Assembly (NCBI RefSeq): GCF_002287065.1
Contig: NZ_NSJZ01000006.1
Span: 1 to 64,000 of the forward strand
Reading direction: 5' to 3'
Origin: Paracoccus salipaludis
GTDB lineage: Bacteria > Pseudomonadota > Alphaproteobacteria > Rhodobacterales > Rhodobacteraceae
DNA: 64,000 nt
Below, piece by piece: positions 55,945 through 64,000 of the stretch (its first letter is position 1; the number at the start of each line of letters is the position of its first letter). The notes beneath the pieces are model-generated. The model did no database searches. It was not told the origin of the DNA and worked only from the letters and a program-made list of their open reading frames with translations. Made by a program: the position numbers and the translations under genes.

Positions 55945-56670
55945 TCAGCGCTGAGGGAGAGCTTGCTTGGTTTTTGGCGCGCGAGCGCACCGGATGTCGA
56001 GAACCGAGTTCGGGTCCGGTCCCGGCGGGCGCGGGCTGTCGCATTGGCGGGCACGGGGGGCGGCCCCCTGGTCCGTGCGCAGCATGGTCATGAGATGGCG
56101 CAGCAGCCTTTCGCCTGAAAGCGCCAGCGGGAAGCATTTGTCCGACCGGAGCCATTCGGCCAGCAGGCCGCCGATGGTGACCGTGATGTACAGCTCGGCC
56201 TCGGCAACCGTGATCCTGGGGTTCAGCGTGCCGTTGGCCTCGGCCCGCTGCATGACCGTCCGGATCAGGGCCCGCATCTCGGCATGGATGCGGGCGACAG
56301 CCTCGCGTCCGTCCTGTCCGATCGTCAGGTCGGACATGATCCGGAAGATGCGCTGCTCGCCTTCGTTGACCTCGAAGGACCGAAGCGCCTCGGCCGCCGC
56401 CAGGAACAGGCAGTCCAGGGGGTCCGGCGTGTCCGAGGCGATCACGCCGGTCAGGATCTTTTCCTGCGGCAGGAACGTGCGCGCATGAAGCGCCGCAAGC
56501 ACGTCGGCCTTGTCGCGGAAGTGCCAGTAGAAGGCGCCCCGCGTCAGGCCGGCCGCGCGCGAGATCAACTCGACCGTGGCGGCAGCATAGCCCTTTTCGC
56601 AGAACATCCGTTCGGCCGCATCCAGGATGGCGGCGCGGGTCTGCTCTGAATCTTCCTTGCTTCGCCGCAT
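55945..56670 (-). CDS. TetR-family regulator of the efflux operon
   Basis: The 241-residue protein has an N-terminal TetR helix-turn-helix (ILDAAERMFCEKGYAAATVE, then RAAGLTRGAFYWHFRDKADVL) and a C-terminal ligand domain of the AcrR/TtgR type. About 30 extra polar and proline-rich residues extend the C-terminus. As the first gene of the operon, it probably represses itself and the pump through the palindrome 24 bases upstream, releasing it when substrates bind. Confidence 0.92.
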   Translation of the reverse strand: MRRSKEDSEQTRAAILDAAERMFCEKGYAAATVELISRAAGLTRGAFYWHFRDKADVLAALHARTFLPQEKILTGVIASDTPDPLDCLFLAAAEALRSFEVNEGEQRIFRIMSDLTIGQDGREAVARIHAEMRALIRTVMQRAEANGTLNPRITVAEAELYITVTIGGLLAEWLRSDKCFPLALSGERLLRHLMTMLRTDQGAAPRARQCDSPRPPGPDPNSVLDIRCARAPKTKQALPQR

Positions 56671-56693
56671 CGTCCCTTCGCCTCAGCAGGCGC

Positions 56694-56719
56694 ACATACA
56701 GACAAACATGAATGTATGT
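56694..56719. promoter_or_regulatory. AcrR-like operator upstream of the efflux operon
   Basis: ACATACA and TGTATGT are perfect inverted arms separated by 12 bases. One arm with its inner flank (TACATACATT on the minus strand) equals a half site of the E. coli AcrR operator as I recall it. It lies 24 bases before the TetR start codon, the expected place for autorepression. Confidence 0.65.
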
Positions 56720-56938
56720 AACGCCGGCGACGGCTCGCGGAAAGAGCTTTTCTCTCGGGCCTGCCCGAGGAACTGCCGGCCGGAGGCTCCGGTGGCGAGC
56801 ATGTAGGACGGCAGGTGCAACCAGGTCAGGACAGCCTAGCTGCGGCGACGTGTGCAACCTGGAGTTGCTATAGTTACGACAGCGGCAGTCCCCGCCCGGG
56901 AAGAACGACGAATATCGGGTGGTCTATCATCTGGAGGG

Positions 56939-56954
56939 TTAACATATAATTAAC
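56939..56954. promoter_or_regulatory. Perfect CtrA box upstream of the RTX gene
   Basis: TTAA-CATATAA-TTAAC fits the consensus TTAA-N7-TTAAC with no mismatch. It lies 150 bases before the start of the RTX gene in an AT-rich gap (56720-57103) that otherwise holds no gene and stands out from the GC-rich surroundings. Confidence 0.6.
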
Positions 56955-57045
56955 TGATACGACGCTATATTTTTAGGGAGACGACTTGCTATCCAACTCG
57001 ACTATCACATGCTCGTGATGATTTGTTACCGTTCGTTATACAACT

Positions 57046-57060
57046 TTAACGATTGTTTAG
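57046..57060. promoter_or_regulatory. Second CtrA-like box near the RTX start
   Basis: TTAA-CGATTGT-TTAG matches the CtrA consensus with one mismatch in the second half. It lies about 43 bases before the start codon, where a bound regulator could touch the promoter or block it. Confidence 0.45.
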
Positions 57061-57103
57061 GGAATGACTGTTAGGTCGAATGTCATCGGGTACGGAGGGG
57101 AAA

Positions 57104-60088
57104 ATGTCCGCGACAACCCAGACCAACATGATCAACCTGCAAGTCTTTGCCGAGGACCAGGCGAGGATCGACAAGCAGAATGGCACCTATGCCGCCAACC
57201 TCGCCGCCGATGAAAAGTATTACCTGTGGCAGTCGTCGTTCCAGACCATCCCGATGGGGATGGAGAACCAGCCCGAAGCCTACGCCCAGCAGCTTCGCCT
57301 CAACCTGCCCGACGTGAACACGCTGCGATTGCCGTTCAACGCCTTCTCGTTCAACCCCGACGGCTCGCTGCACCCGGAGTATGAGCGCTTCATTCTCGAG
57401 GCCGCGAAGCAGGGCTTTCAGATCGTCTTCAACTACTCCGACGGGGATATCCAGCGGTACGGAGGCGAGATGGACCCCGCCTCGGCCGACCAGATGCGGG
57501 CACAGCTTCAGGGACCCATCCACGACCGGATGATGCAAAGCTGGGAGCAGATGCTCGACTGGCTCGACCAGCATCCCCAGGCGGCGGCGGCCGTCTATGC
57601 CCTCGAGGCCGTCAACGAGCCCAACACCTATGCCCGTGCAGAGGACCGCACAGGCAACACGGGCGAGTTCGTCCGCCTGTATGGCGATCACATGGCCGAG
57701 TTCGCCGAACTGGTGCAGGATCGGTCGGACGCCCGCGTCATGATCGGCGGCTTCGCCTATTCGGCCAGGTTCGACGTGCTTGCGTCCACGGGCTCAAGCG
57801 ACGGCCAGGGCTCGGTGCTTGACCAGATCCGGGCTGCGGCCGGCAGCGACCTGGTCTGGTCGGCCCACCTCTACCCCGAGTGGGCCAGTGCCGCCGGGCA
57901 AGAGATCGACGGCTTCGAGGCGCTGATCCGCCAGAACTACGGCGTGCTGGAGGGTGACGACATCATCCTTACCGAAACCAATGCGCTGGGGGGCGACGCG
58001 AACAACCCCTGGGGCAGCAACCCTTCGTTCTGGATGGCCCGGGCATATGAGGCGTTCCTGGATGCGGGCATCGGCATCGGCTGGTTCCCCGGCGCGGAAA
58101 CGGGGCAGTCCGCCTTCCTGTCGATCGACAACGGCTGGCAGATCCGCTTCCGTCATCCCGACAGCTTTGCCCATGGCATGAATGCCCTCACCATGGGTCA
58201 GAGCGATCGCGCACATGCCGGGGACGAAGCGATCACGGCGCGCCTGCTTGCAGGTTTCGTCACCGACGAGGAGCGCGGCCCGACCGGCCTTGACGGCCTT
58301 GGCTATGCCGTGGGCTACGGCGGCAACGACACGCTGACCGGCATCGACAATGCGATGAACATGCTGTTCGGCGGCGACGGTAACGACGTCCTGATCGGCC
58401 GCGCCCACCGTGATCACCTGTTCGGCCAGCACGGCAATGACACCCTGCATGGAAACGGCGGAGATGACGTCCTGTCCGGGGGCGATGGCGACGACCTCCT
58501 TCAGGGTGGGACGGGCAGCGACCTTCTGACCGGCGGGCGCGGGGCGGACAGCTTCGTGTTCGCGGATGGAGGCGACGATGTCGTCACCGACTACCGCAGG
58601 GAACAGGGCGACACCCTTACCCTGGCCGGTCGGCTGTGGAGCGATGCCGAGCTGGCGGCCACGGGGCAGTTGATCGACTCGGACGGCGACGGGGCGGCGG
58701 ATGACCTGGCCATCACCTGGGAACAGGGTCGCGTCGTGCTGATGAACTACGGCATCATCCGCCGCGACGGCATCGTGCACGGAACGGCCAGGGACGACCT
58801 GATCGAGGTTGGATGGACTGACGCCGAGCGCGACAAGCTGAACTGGACCGGCGGGCAGATCGACGCCGGCGAAGGAAACGACACCGTGACCGGAAGCATG
58901 TCCGACGACACGATCCTTGGCGGGGCGGGCAGCGACGCGCTGACGGGCCGCGCAGGGCGCGATGTCGTCAACGGAGGTACCGAAAACGACACGATCACCG
59001 GCGATACCGGCGACGACATGCTGATCGGCGGCGACGGCAACGACAGCATTCACGGCGGAGCCGATCAGGATGTGCTTTACGGGGATGCCGGCAACGACTC
59101 GCTGGACGGCGGCGATGGAAACGACACCCTGTACGGCGGCGCGGGCGACGACACCTTGGCCGGCGCCGGCGGCGACGACAGCCTGGTCAGCGGGGAAGGA
59201 GACGACGTCATCACGGATGCGCGTGGCCGCAATGTCTTGTCCGGAGAGAACGGAAACGACACGATCACCGGAGGCGCGGAGCAGGACACCATCTATGGCG
59301 GCTTCGGCCAGGACAGCCTTGCAGGCAATGGCAGCGATGACGTGATCAGCGGCGGGGCCGACAACGACTGGATCTCGGGCGGCGAGGGCAATGACCGGCT
59401 GCTTGGCGATGACGGTTTCGACACCCTGATCGGGGGTGGCGGGAACGATACCATGCGCGGCGGAACCGGCGCCGATGTGATCAGCGCCGTGCGCGGACTG
59501 AACGCGATGTACGGCGAGGATGGCAGCGACGCCATCACGGGCGGCACGGACGCCGACACGATCGACGGGGGTGCGGGCAACGATGTCCTGTCGGGCGGGG
59601 CCGGTGCCGACATGATCCTGGGCGGGCTCGGCCATGATTCGCTGATCGGCGGCGATGGCGACAACAACCTGAACGGCGGCGACGGCCAGGACACGCTGCG
59701 CGGCGGGGCAAACGACGACACGCTTGTTGGGGGCACGGGCAACGACCTGATCGGCACAGGCAAGGGCGTGGACTCGGTCAACGCCGGCGAGGGCGACGAC
59801 CGGATCGAGGTGGACATGACGGGCACCTCCTCCAACTATCTGACCGGGGGCGAGGATGCGGATCGCTTCGTGTTCCTCAATGCACAGACCACGGGCGTGA
59901 GCCGCGCCAGCATCATGGACTACGATGTGTCCCAGGACATGCTGACCATCAACGGCCTGACCGGCTACGCGGCAATCTCGTCGTCGAAGTCCTTTGTCAG
60001 CCTTCAGGATGTCGGCAACGACGCAGTCCTGAGGTTCGGCGACGACGTTTATGTCTTCAAGGGGATCGACGCGGCCGACTTCTACTGA
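57104..60088 (+). CDS. RTX calcium-binding protein with an N-terminal glycosidase-like domain
   Basis: The 994-residue protein has two parts. Residues about 15-370 look like a clan GH-A glycosidase: the acid/base glutamate is E172 in LEAVNEPNTY and the nucleophile candidate is E291 in IILTETNA, 119 residues apart as usual in this clan. The rest is mostly calcium-binding GGxGxDx nonapeptide repeats (about residues 400-910), with a short spacer domain near 490-580. The C-terminus, FGDDVYVFKGIDAADFY, has the pattern of an uncleaved type I secretion signal, and no Sec signal is present. GGAGGGG just before the ATG at 57104 fixes the start. Secretion genes (HlyB/D) are not adjacent. It likely acts on an extracellular polysaccharide. 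Confidence 0.85.
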   Translation: MSATTQTNMINLQVFAEDQARIDKQNGTYAANLAADEKYYLWQSSFQTIPMGMENQPEAYAQQLRLNLPDVNTLRLPFNAFSFNPDGSLHPEYERFILEAAKQGFQIVFNYSDGDIQRYGGEMDPASADQMRAQLQGPIHDRMMQSWEQMLDWLDQHPQAAAAVYALEAVNEPNTYARAEDRTGNTGEFVRLYGDHMAEFAELVQDRSDARVMIGGFAYSARFDVLASTGSSDGQGSVLDQIRAAAGSDLVWSAHLYPEWASAAGQEIDGFEALIRQNYGVLEGDDIILTETNALGGDANNPWGSNPSFWMARAYEAFLDAGIGIGWFPGAETGQSAFLSIDNGWQIRFRHPDSFAHGMNALTMGQSDRAHAGDEAITARLLAGFVTDEERGPTGLDGLGYAVGYGGNDTLTGIDNAMNMLFGGDGNDVLIGRAHRDHLFGQHGNDTLHGNGGDDVLSGGDGDDLLQGGTGSDLLTGGRGADSFVFADGGDDVVTDYRREQGDTLTLAGRLWSDAELAATGQLIDSDGDGAADDLAITWEQGRVVLMNYGIIRRDGIVHGTARDDLIEVGWTDAERDKLNWTGGQIDAGEGNDTVTGSMSDDTILGGAGSDALTGRAGRDVVNGGTENDTITGDTGDDMLIGGDGNDSIHGGADQDVLYGDAGNDSLDGGDGNDTLYGGAGDDTLAGAGGDDSLVSGEGDDVITDARGRNVLSGENGNDTITGGAEQDTIYGGFGQDSLAGNGSDDVISGGADNDWISGGEGNDRLLGDDGFDTLIGGGGNDTMRGGTGADVISAVRGLNAMYGEDGSDAITGGTDADTIDGGAGNDVLSGGAGADMILGGLGHDSLIGGDGDNNLNGGDGQDTLRGGANDDTLVGGTGNDLIGTGKGVDSVNAGEGDDRIEVDMTGTSSNYLTGGEDADRFVFLNAQTTGVSRASIMDYDVSQDMLTINGLTGYAAISSSKSFVSLQDVGNDAVLRFGDDVYVFKGIDAADFY
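58314..59790 (+). repeat. RTX nonapeptide repeat region (coding)
   Basis: Dozens of 27-base units encode GGxGxDxux motifs such as GGDGNDVLIGR and GGAGDDTLAGA. They are uneven, with an insertion of non-repeat sequence in the middle (about 58560-58880), so this is a beta-roll array, not a tandem satellite. Confidence 0.9.
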
Positions 60089-60107
60089 GGACGTCCGCAA
60101 ATAACGG

Positions 60108-60130
60108 GGGCGCTTGCACGGCAAGCGCCC
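60108..60130 (+). terminator. Hairpin after the RTX gene
   Basis: GGGCGCTTGC and GCAAGCGCCC make a perfect 10-bp stem with a 3-base loop, 20 bases after the stop. The following TGATCTT is only weakly T-rich. The remaining 250 bases up to the LysR stop show nothing recognised. Confidence 0.75.
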
Positions 60131-60380
60131 TGATCTTCAGCGGTCGCCCGGCTCTGTCCGTCCAGGCGGCCGCTGCCTGGGTCAAGGCCGCGCTCCCTTG
60201 GGGACGGTGCAAGTTTCAGCCCCGGATCTGGCGGCACGGCGTGGACCCTGACCGGGCCAACCATCCCTGCCTGCCGTGAGCGCCACGACCGATTTCCTTG
60301 GCGGTCCTTCCTTGTCAGTCATGCCTGCCCAAGCGGCCGAAGCGTGCGGGCGGGACGGTGCCTGCGGAGGACACCGACGT

Positions 60381-61352
60381 TTATACAGCCGAAGTCACCT
60401 CGGTCCCGACCTCGCCGCCTGATTGCCAGCGCGCGAACTCGTCAAGGATCATGCTGCGGAAGATCGACCCTCCCAGGCCGAGCGGACGGGCGCGGCGGTG
60501 GATCAGATAGCATGTGTTGGCGCCCCGGCTGCCGCGAAGGGCGATCTCGCGGATGTCCCCCCGTGCCACCCAGGGGGCCGCAAAGGCCTCGGGCATGAAG
60601 CCAAGGTAGCGCGAGGACAGGATCAGCAGCATCCGCGACAGGATGGTGGGCGCGAGGTCGGAGACAGTGAAGGCACCCACGAAGTCCGAATAGTCGGCCT
60701 CCTGCGCGACCTCGGCCGCAACGAAGTCATGGCGGCGCAACTCCTCCATCGTCAGGCAGGCGTCGTCGCGGGGAAACAGCGCGTGGTCCTTGCCGCAGAA
60801 GAGGCCCATCCGTTCCTTGCAGACGGGCGTGGCGACCAGCGCGTCGCTGCGGCGGATCAGGGCGGTGAAGCCCAGGTCCGCCGAACCTTCCAGAACCGAC
60901 GCAAGCACGTGGTCCGGAGAGGTCATCCGCAGGTTCAGTTTGAGCTGGGGATAACGGTCCTTGATGCGGGCGATCGCGCGCGACAGGGGATCGGCGAACT
61001 CGAACAGGAAGCTGTCATCGGCGAACATGGACACTTCGCCCTCCAGCTTGTGCGTGGCGGCCCCGATGAAGTCGGTAAAGTGACCGATCTCGCTCATCAG
61101 CTGGATGGCGGCGGAATGGACCATCCGCCCCTGTTCGGTCAGCCGGAATCCCGAGCGGCCGCGGTCGCATAGCCGCATCGACAGACGCGCCTCCAGCCGC
61201 GAAAGCGTCAGGCTGATCGCCGACTTGCCCTTGCCCAGCCGCCCCTGCGCGGCAGTGATGCCGCCCGCCTCGACGATCGCGATGAACTCGCGCAGGGCAG
61301 CGATGTCGATATCCGACAGGTTTCCGCGGAAGGGTGTTCCGGAATGCGACAC
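60381..61352 (-). CDS. LysR-family regulator
   Basis: The 323-residue protein has an N-terminal winged helix (LREFIAIVEAGGITAAQGRLGKGKSAISLTLSRLEARL, spanning about residues 20-57) and a LysR substrate-binding domain. Compared with typical members the C-terminus is slightly long. It is divergent from the aminotransferase gene with 137 bases between, the usual layout for a LysR regulator and its target. The inducer could be an amine or its transamination product. Confidence 0.9.
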   Translation of the reverse strand: MSHSGTPFRGNLSDIDIAALREFIAIVEAGGITAAQGRLGKGKSAISLTLSRLEARLSMRLCDRGRSGFRLTEQGRMVHSAAIQLMSEIGHFTDFIGAATHKLEGEVSMFADDSFLFEFADPLSRAIARIKDRYPQLKLNLRMTSPDHVLASVLEGSADLGFTALIRRSDALVATPVCKERMGLFCGKDHALFPRDDACLTMEELRRHDFVAAEVAQEADYSDFVGAFTVSDLAPTILSRMLLILSSRYLGFMPEAFAAPWVARGDIREIALRGSRGANTCYLIHRRARPLGLGGSIFRSMILDEFARWQSGGEVGTEVTSAV

Positions 61353-61489
61353 TGGCCTTCTCCCTGCGGCGGACGCGCGAAGGTTTTCAGTTCGTCAAAC
61401 CTCGGTCAAGCACTCCGGTGTCGACAACCGCCGGGTGCCCGGGCAGTCTTGCCGCGCCCGGCTTTCCCAATCCCGCAGGACTTCCGCCC

Positions 61490-62872
61490 ATGGACGACAT
61501 GACCAACTTCGGCAACACGGCCGAGGCACGCGACATCCGCCACCATTTCCACGGCTACACCAACGCGCGCCGCCACATGGATGTGGGTCCGCTGATCATC
61601 GAGGATGGCGAGGGCATCTATGTCACCGACAACAACGGCAAGCGCTATATCGAGGGACTGGCCGGGCTGTGGAGCGTGGGCGTCGGCTTCAGGGAACGTC
61701 GGCTGATCGAGGCCGCGACGCGCCAGCTGGAAAAGCTGCCCTTCTACCACAACTTCGGCCACAAGAGCCACGGGCCCGCCATCGACCTGTCCGAGAAGCT
61801 GGTCGAGATCGCGCCCGTCCCCATGAGCAAGGTCTTCTACACCAACTCGGGGTCCGAGGCGAACGACACCGTGCTGAAGATGGTGTGGTACCGCTCGAAC
61901 GCGCTGGGCAAGCCGGAAAAGAAGAAGGTCATCGCCCGCAACCGCGGCTATCATGGCGTGACGATCGCGGCGGCCAGCCTGACCGGCCTGCCCTTCAACC
62001 ACCGCTCCTTCGACCTGCCGCTGGACCGGGTGCTGCACACCACCTGCCCGCATTACTGGAAGGAAGGCCGCGACGGCGAGAGCGAGGAACAGTTCGCCAC
62101 CCGCTGCGCCGAGGACCTGGACGCCCTGATCCAGCGCGAGGGGCCGGACACCGTCGCCGCCTTCTGGGCCGAGCCGGTGATGGGCGCAGGCGGCGTGGTC
62201 GTCCCGCCCAGGGGTTACTTCGACAAGATCCAGGCAGTGCTGGCCAAATACGACATCCTGTTTGTCGCCGACGAAGTCATCTGCGGCTTCGGCCGGACAG
62301 GCGAGATGTTCGGCTCGACCACCTACGGCATCCGGCCCGACGTGATGGTGATGTCCAAGCAGATCACCTCAAGCTACGTGCCCTTCTCGGCCATCCTGAT
62401 GAACGAGCGTTTCTTCGCCCCCATCGCGGATGAAAGCGACCGCATCAGCACCTTCGGCCATGGCTACACGGCCGGCGGCCACCCGCTTGGCGCGGCCGTT
62501 GCGCTGGAAAACCTCGCGATCATCCAGGAGAACGATCTGGTCGGCAACGCGCGCGAGGTCGGCGCGCATTTCCGCGCCCGGCTTGAAACGCTGAAGTCGA
62601 GCCCGCTGGTCGGCGAGGTCCGGGGCGTCGGCCTGATCGCGGCGGTCGAGCTGGTCGAGGACAAGCAGGCCAAGTCCGTGAGGACACCGGGCCGGCTGGG
62701 CGCGCTGATGAACGCGGCCATGCACCGCAACGGGCTGATCTCGCGCAACATGACGGACACCGTGGCCTTCTGCCCGCCCATGATCATCACCCGCCAGCAG
62801 GCCGACGACATGTTCGAGATCGTCGCCAGGTCGCTTGCCGAGATCGAGGCCGAGGTCGGCGCGCCGGGCTGA
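61490..62872 (+). CDS. Class III (omega) aminotransferase
   Basis: The 460-residue PLP enzyme shows the class III blocks: FYTNSGSEANDTVLKMVWYR, RGYHGVTIAAASLTGLP, AEPVMGAGGVVVPPRGYF, VADEVICGFGRTGEMFG, and the PLP lysine K290 in VMSKQITSSYVPFSA. The family includes putrescine, beta-alanine, taurine and aryl-amine:pyruvate aminotransferases. The ATG at 61490 (MDDMTNFGNTAEARDIR) matches the usual length. Remains of an acetylpolyamine amidohydrolase lie directly downstream, which favours a polyamine or diamine substrate. Confidence 0.92.
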   Translation: MDDMTNFGNTAEARDIRHHFHGYTNARRHMDVGPLIIEDGEGIYVTDNNGKRYIEGLAGLWSVGVGFRERRLIEAATRQLEKLPFYHNFGHKSHGPAIDLSEKLVEIAPVPMSKVFYTNSGSEANDTVLKMVWYRSNALGKPEKKKVIARNRGYHGVTIAAASLTGLPFNHRSFDLPLDRVLHTTCPHYWKEGRDGESEEQFATRCAEDLDALIQREGPDTVAAFWAEPVMGAGGVVVPPRGYFDKIQAVLAKYDILFVADEVICGFGRTGEMFGSTTYGIRPDVMVMSKQITSSYVPFSAILMNERFFAPIADESDRISTFGHGYTAGGHPLGAAVALENLAIIQENDLVGNAREVGAHFRARLETLKSSPLVGEVRGVGLIAAVELVEDKQAKSVRTPGRLGALMNAAMHRNGLISRNMTDTVAFCPPMIITRQQADDMFEIVARSLAEIEAEVGAPG

Positions 62873-62889
62873 GGCAGCCTGATATCCCC

Positions 62890-63345
62890 GATCGAAGTCC
62901 CTGGAGGAAGCGCTTCAGGGGGTCGCCGATCACGGACGCCTGGTAGCCGCCCTCCTGCACGATGACCGGGATGCGGGCCGAGGTGACAACCCGGCCCGCC
63001 TCGCGAAATGCTCCGGTCGTGACGCGGACAAGGCTCAGCGGGTCTTCGGCATGGGTGTCGTAGCCGAGTGCCATGACCAGCGCCCCTGCCCCGTGAGCGG
63101 CGGCCGCGTCGAAGCCTTGGCAGATCGCGGCAAGGAAGGCCTCGCCCGAGCCGGGGGCCAGCGGGATGTTGAGGTTGAAGCCCTTGCTCTCGCCCCTGCC
63201 CCGCTCGTGAACGCGGCCCGTCAAGAAGGAGTTACAGGCATCGGGTCCACATGGACTGACAGGGTCATGACGTCGGCGCGGTCACAGAAGATCGACTGCG
63301 CGCCGCCCTCGTAATGGGCGTCGATGTCCCGCACCGCCACATGGT
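62890..63345 (-). pseudogene. Remnant of an acetylpolyamine amidohydrolase (histone-deacetylase family)
   Basis: On the minus strand two frames together give the second half of an HDAC-family deacetylase. The first reads VAVRDIDAHYEGGAQSIF then CDRADVMTLSVHVDP and stops at a TGA near 63223; in intact members the first block reads DxDxHHGNG. A shifted frame continues with GESKGFNLNIPLAPGSGEAF, ALVMALGYDTHAEDPLSLV and IPVIVQEGGYQASVIGDPLK. The HH pair is already changed to HY, and everything before the 63345 junction is missing. It overlaps no functional gene but sits against the aminotransferase stop. Confidence 0.8.
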
Positions 63346-63765
63346 TTGCGGCTGGCCGCCTGGCCGAACAAGGCGGGCATCCTGTCCGACAGCGCCACGG
63401 CTGTGGCCGACGTGCGCCATCCCGACCCCATGGCCGTGATGGCCGAGCGGGTGCGCCGCGACGCGCAGCCCGCCGCCATCGCCGGATGCACGGTCCGAAT
63501 CGAGGACGAGTGGTCTTGGGGCGGCGACATCTTCGGCCCGGATCTTGTCGGCACCGTCCGATCAGATGCGGTCAGGTAGGGATGGAAGTGGCGGAACATC
63601 AGGTGCAGACGTGGCACGATCTGGCCACGATCTGGCCCACGGCGATGATCTTCACCCCTTGGAAACAGGAAATCGCCGACAACAACGCCGAGGACCCCGC
63701 CCGAGGACCTCAGCGCCGGCCAGAACGTCCTGCTGCACGCCGCGGCAAGCCGTGCCGACCGCTGA
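63346..63765 (+). pseudogene. Remnant of an M20-type N-carbamoyl-amino-acid/allantoate amidohydrolase
   Basis: On the plus strand the first frame reads LRLAAWPNKAGILSDSATAV, then DVRHPDPMAVMAERVRRDAQ and DEWSWGGDIFGPDLVGTVRS, typical of the C-terminal third of this M20 family. The frame ends at 63579, a second frame continues with TWHDLATIWPTAMIFTPWKQ and DNNAEDP, and a third gives PEDLSAGQNVLLHAAASRAD to a TGA at 63763-63765. At least two frameshifts are needed, and the usual HNNAED histidine is aspartate here. The 5' part is absent, replaced by the deacetylase remnant on the other strand. Confidence 0.8.
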
Positions 63766-63786
63766 CCTGCGCAGCCGCCCCGTCTC

Positions 63787-64000
63787 CTATGTCCCGGCGG
63801 GCTCGCTCTGCGTCGTCAGCCAGTCCGCAAACAGGGCCACCGTCCCGCCGGGCTCTCGCGCGGGATGGATCAGCGCATAAGGGCAAGGCCCCGCCAGCGA
63901 GATCGGGCTGACCGGCACGAGCGTCCCGCGATCCAGGTCCGAGCGAGCAAAGATGTCGGGAAGCAGGGCTGCGCCAAGACCGGCACGGGCGGCGGCGATG
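63787..64000 (-). CDS. C-terminal part of a second LysR-family regulator (runs off the window)
   Basis: The minus strand reads IAAARAGLGAALLPDIFARS then DLDRGTLVPVSPISLAG, PYALIHPARE and VALFADWLTTQSEPAGT before a TAG stop. This is the end of a LysR substrate-binding domain, close to the GcvA type. The rest of the gene lies beyond base 64000. It ends 22 bases from the M20 remnant, so it may have regulated the now broken genes. Confidence 0.8.
   Translation of the reverse strand, partial: IAAARAGLGAALLPDIFARSDLDRGTLVPVSPISLAGPCPYALIHPAREPGGTVALFADWLTTQSEPAGT

Noticed and set aside
58314..59790. CRISPR-like regular repeats
   Set aside because: They are in-frame RTX nonapeptides with variable units, not identical repeats with unique spacers.
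57794..60124. 776-codon minus-strand frame across the RTX gene
   Set aside because: It mirrors the RTX repeats as Val/Ala/Asp-rich text and has no start context or domain.
62873..63786. Mobile-element insertion as the cause of the broken genes
   Set aside because: No inverted ends, transposase remnant or target duplication could be found. A simple deletion explains the junction.

Overview
The window looks like chromosomal DNA of a Rhodobacteraceae alphaproteobacterium close to Paracoccus. The sequence evidence is a high and even GC content, a circularly permuted (two-piece) tmRNA whose tag reads ANDNRAPVALAA, a SAM/SAH riboswitch in front of metK (a class known from Rhodobacterales), a ChpT phosphotransferase of the CtrA relay, an OlsB/OlsA ornithine-lipid pair, and the argS / SPOR-protein / nagZ order. 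The genus is an inference from these traits, not a database match.

Layout. 1-1 kb holds little that can be recognised. 1.1-8.3 kb carries a secreted HdeA-like protein with a long Gly/Ser/Ala insert, a large fusion of a family 1 glycosidase to an RmlD-type reductase, guaB, a TDT/TehA-family membrane protein and a FadL porin. 8.4-11.1 kb is a tight P-loop ATPase / metA / ppk2 unit. 11.1-16.7 kb mixes a possible outer-membrane protein, an SDR dehydrogenase behind a perfect palindrome, a thioredoxin-reductase-like flavoprotein, two ferritin-like stress proteins (DUF892, DUF4142), a patatin and an MTA/SAH nucleosidase. 16.9-19.1 kb has two solute-binding proteins (PotD-like ABC and TakP-like TRAP) without their membrane partners. 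19.1-24.9 kb holds a PaaI thioesterase, a PepSY protein, tmRNA, a GST, proA, chpT, a DUF3553 protein and olsBA. 24.9-42.7 kb is mostly housekeeping: a SLC13-type transporter, ymdB, rarD, a PAP2 phosphatase, glmS/glmU, gph, nagZ, a SPOR protein, argS, a DEAD-box helicase with a very long disordered tail, lnt and riboswitch-controlled metK. 42.8-51.5 kb has a divergent penicillin-acylase-family protein, an HIBADH/cupin/small-protein operon, tRNA-Glu, recJ, an inverted pair of GC-rich repeats, a J-domain protein, bolA and glpX. 51.5-56.7 kb is a TetR / membrane-fusion / RND efflux operon with an AcrR-like operator. 57.1-60.1 kb is a large RTX protein with an N-terminal glycosidase-like domain, preceded by an AT-rich promoter that carries two CtrA-type boxes. 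60.4-64 kb has a LysR regulator, a class III aminotransferase, and then a decay zone with remnants of an acetylpolyamine amidohydrolase and an M20 amidohydrolase, before a second LysR gene that runs off the window.

Connections. Methionine and SAM metabolism recurs at three loci (metA, the MTA/SAH nucleosidase, riboswitch-metK). Amino-sugar and envelope functions (glmS, glmU, nagZ, the SPOR protein, lnt) cluster around 29-41 kb. The CtrA system appears both as a component (chpT) and as candidate target sites. No insertion sequence, prophage or CRISPR array was seen. The least expected items are the GH1-RmlD fusion, the HdeA-like protein with a split domain, the CtrA-box-controlled RTX glycosidase, the dispersed GC-rich repeat family and the nested pseudogenes at the right edge.
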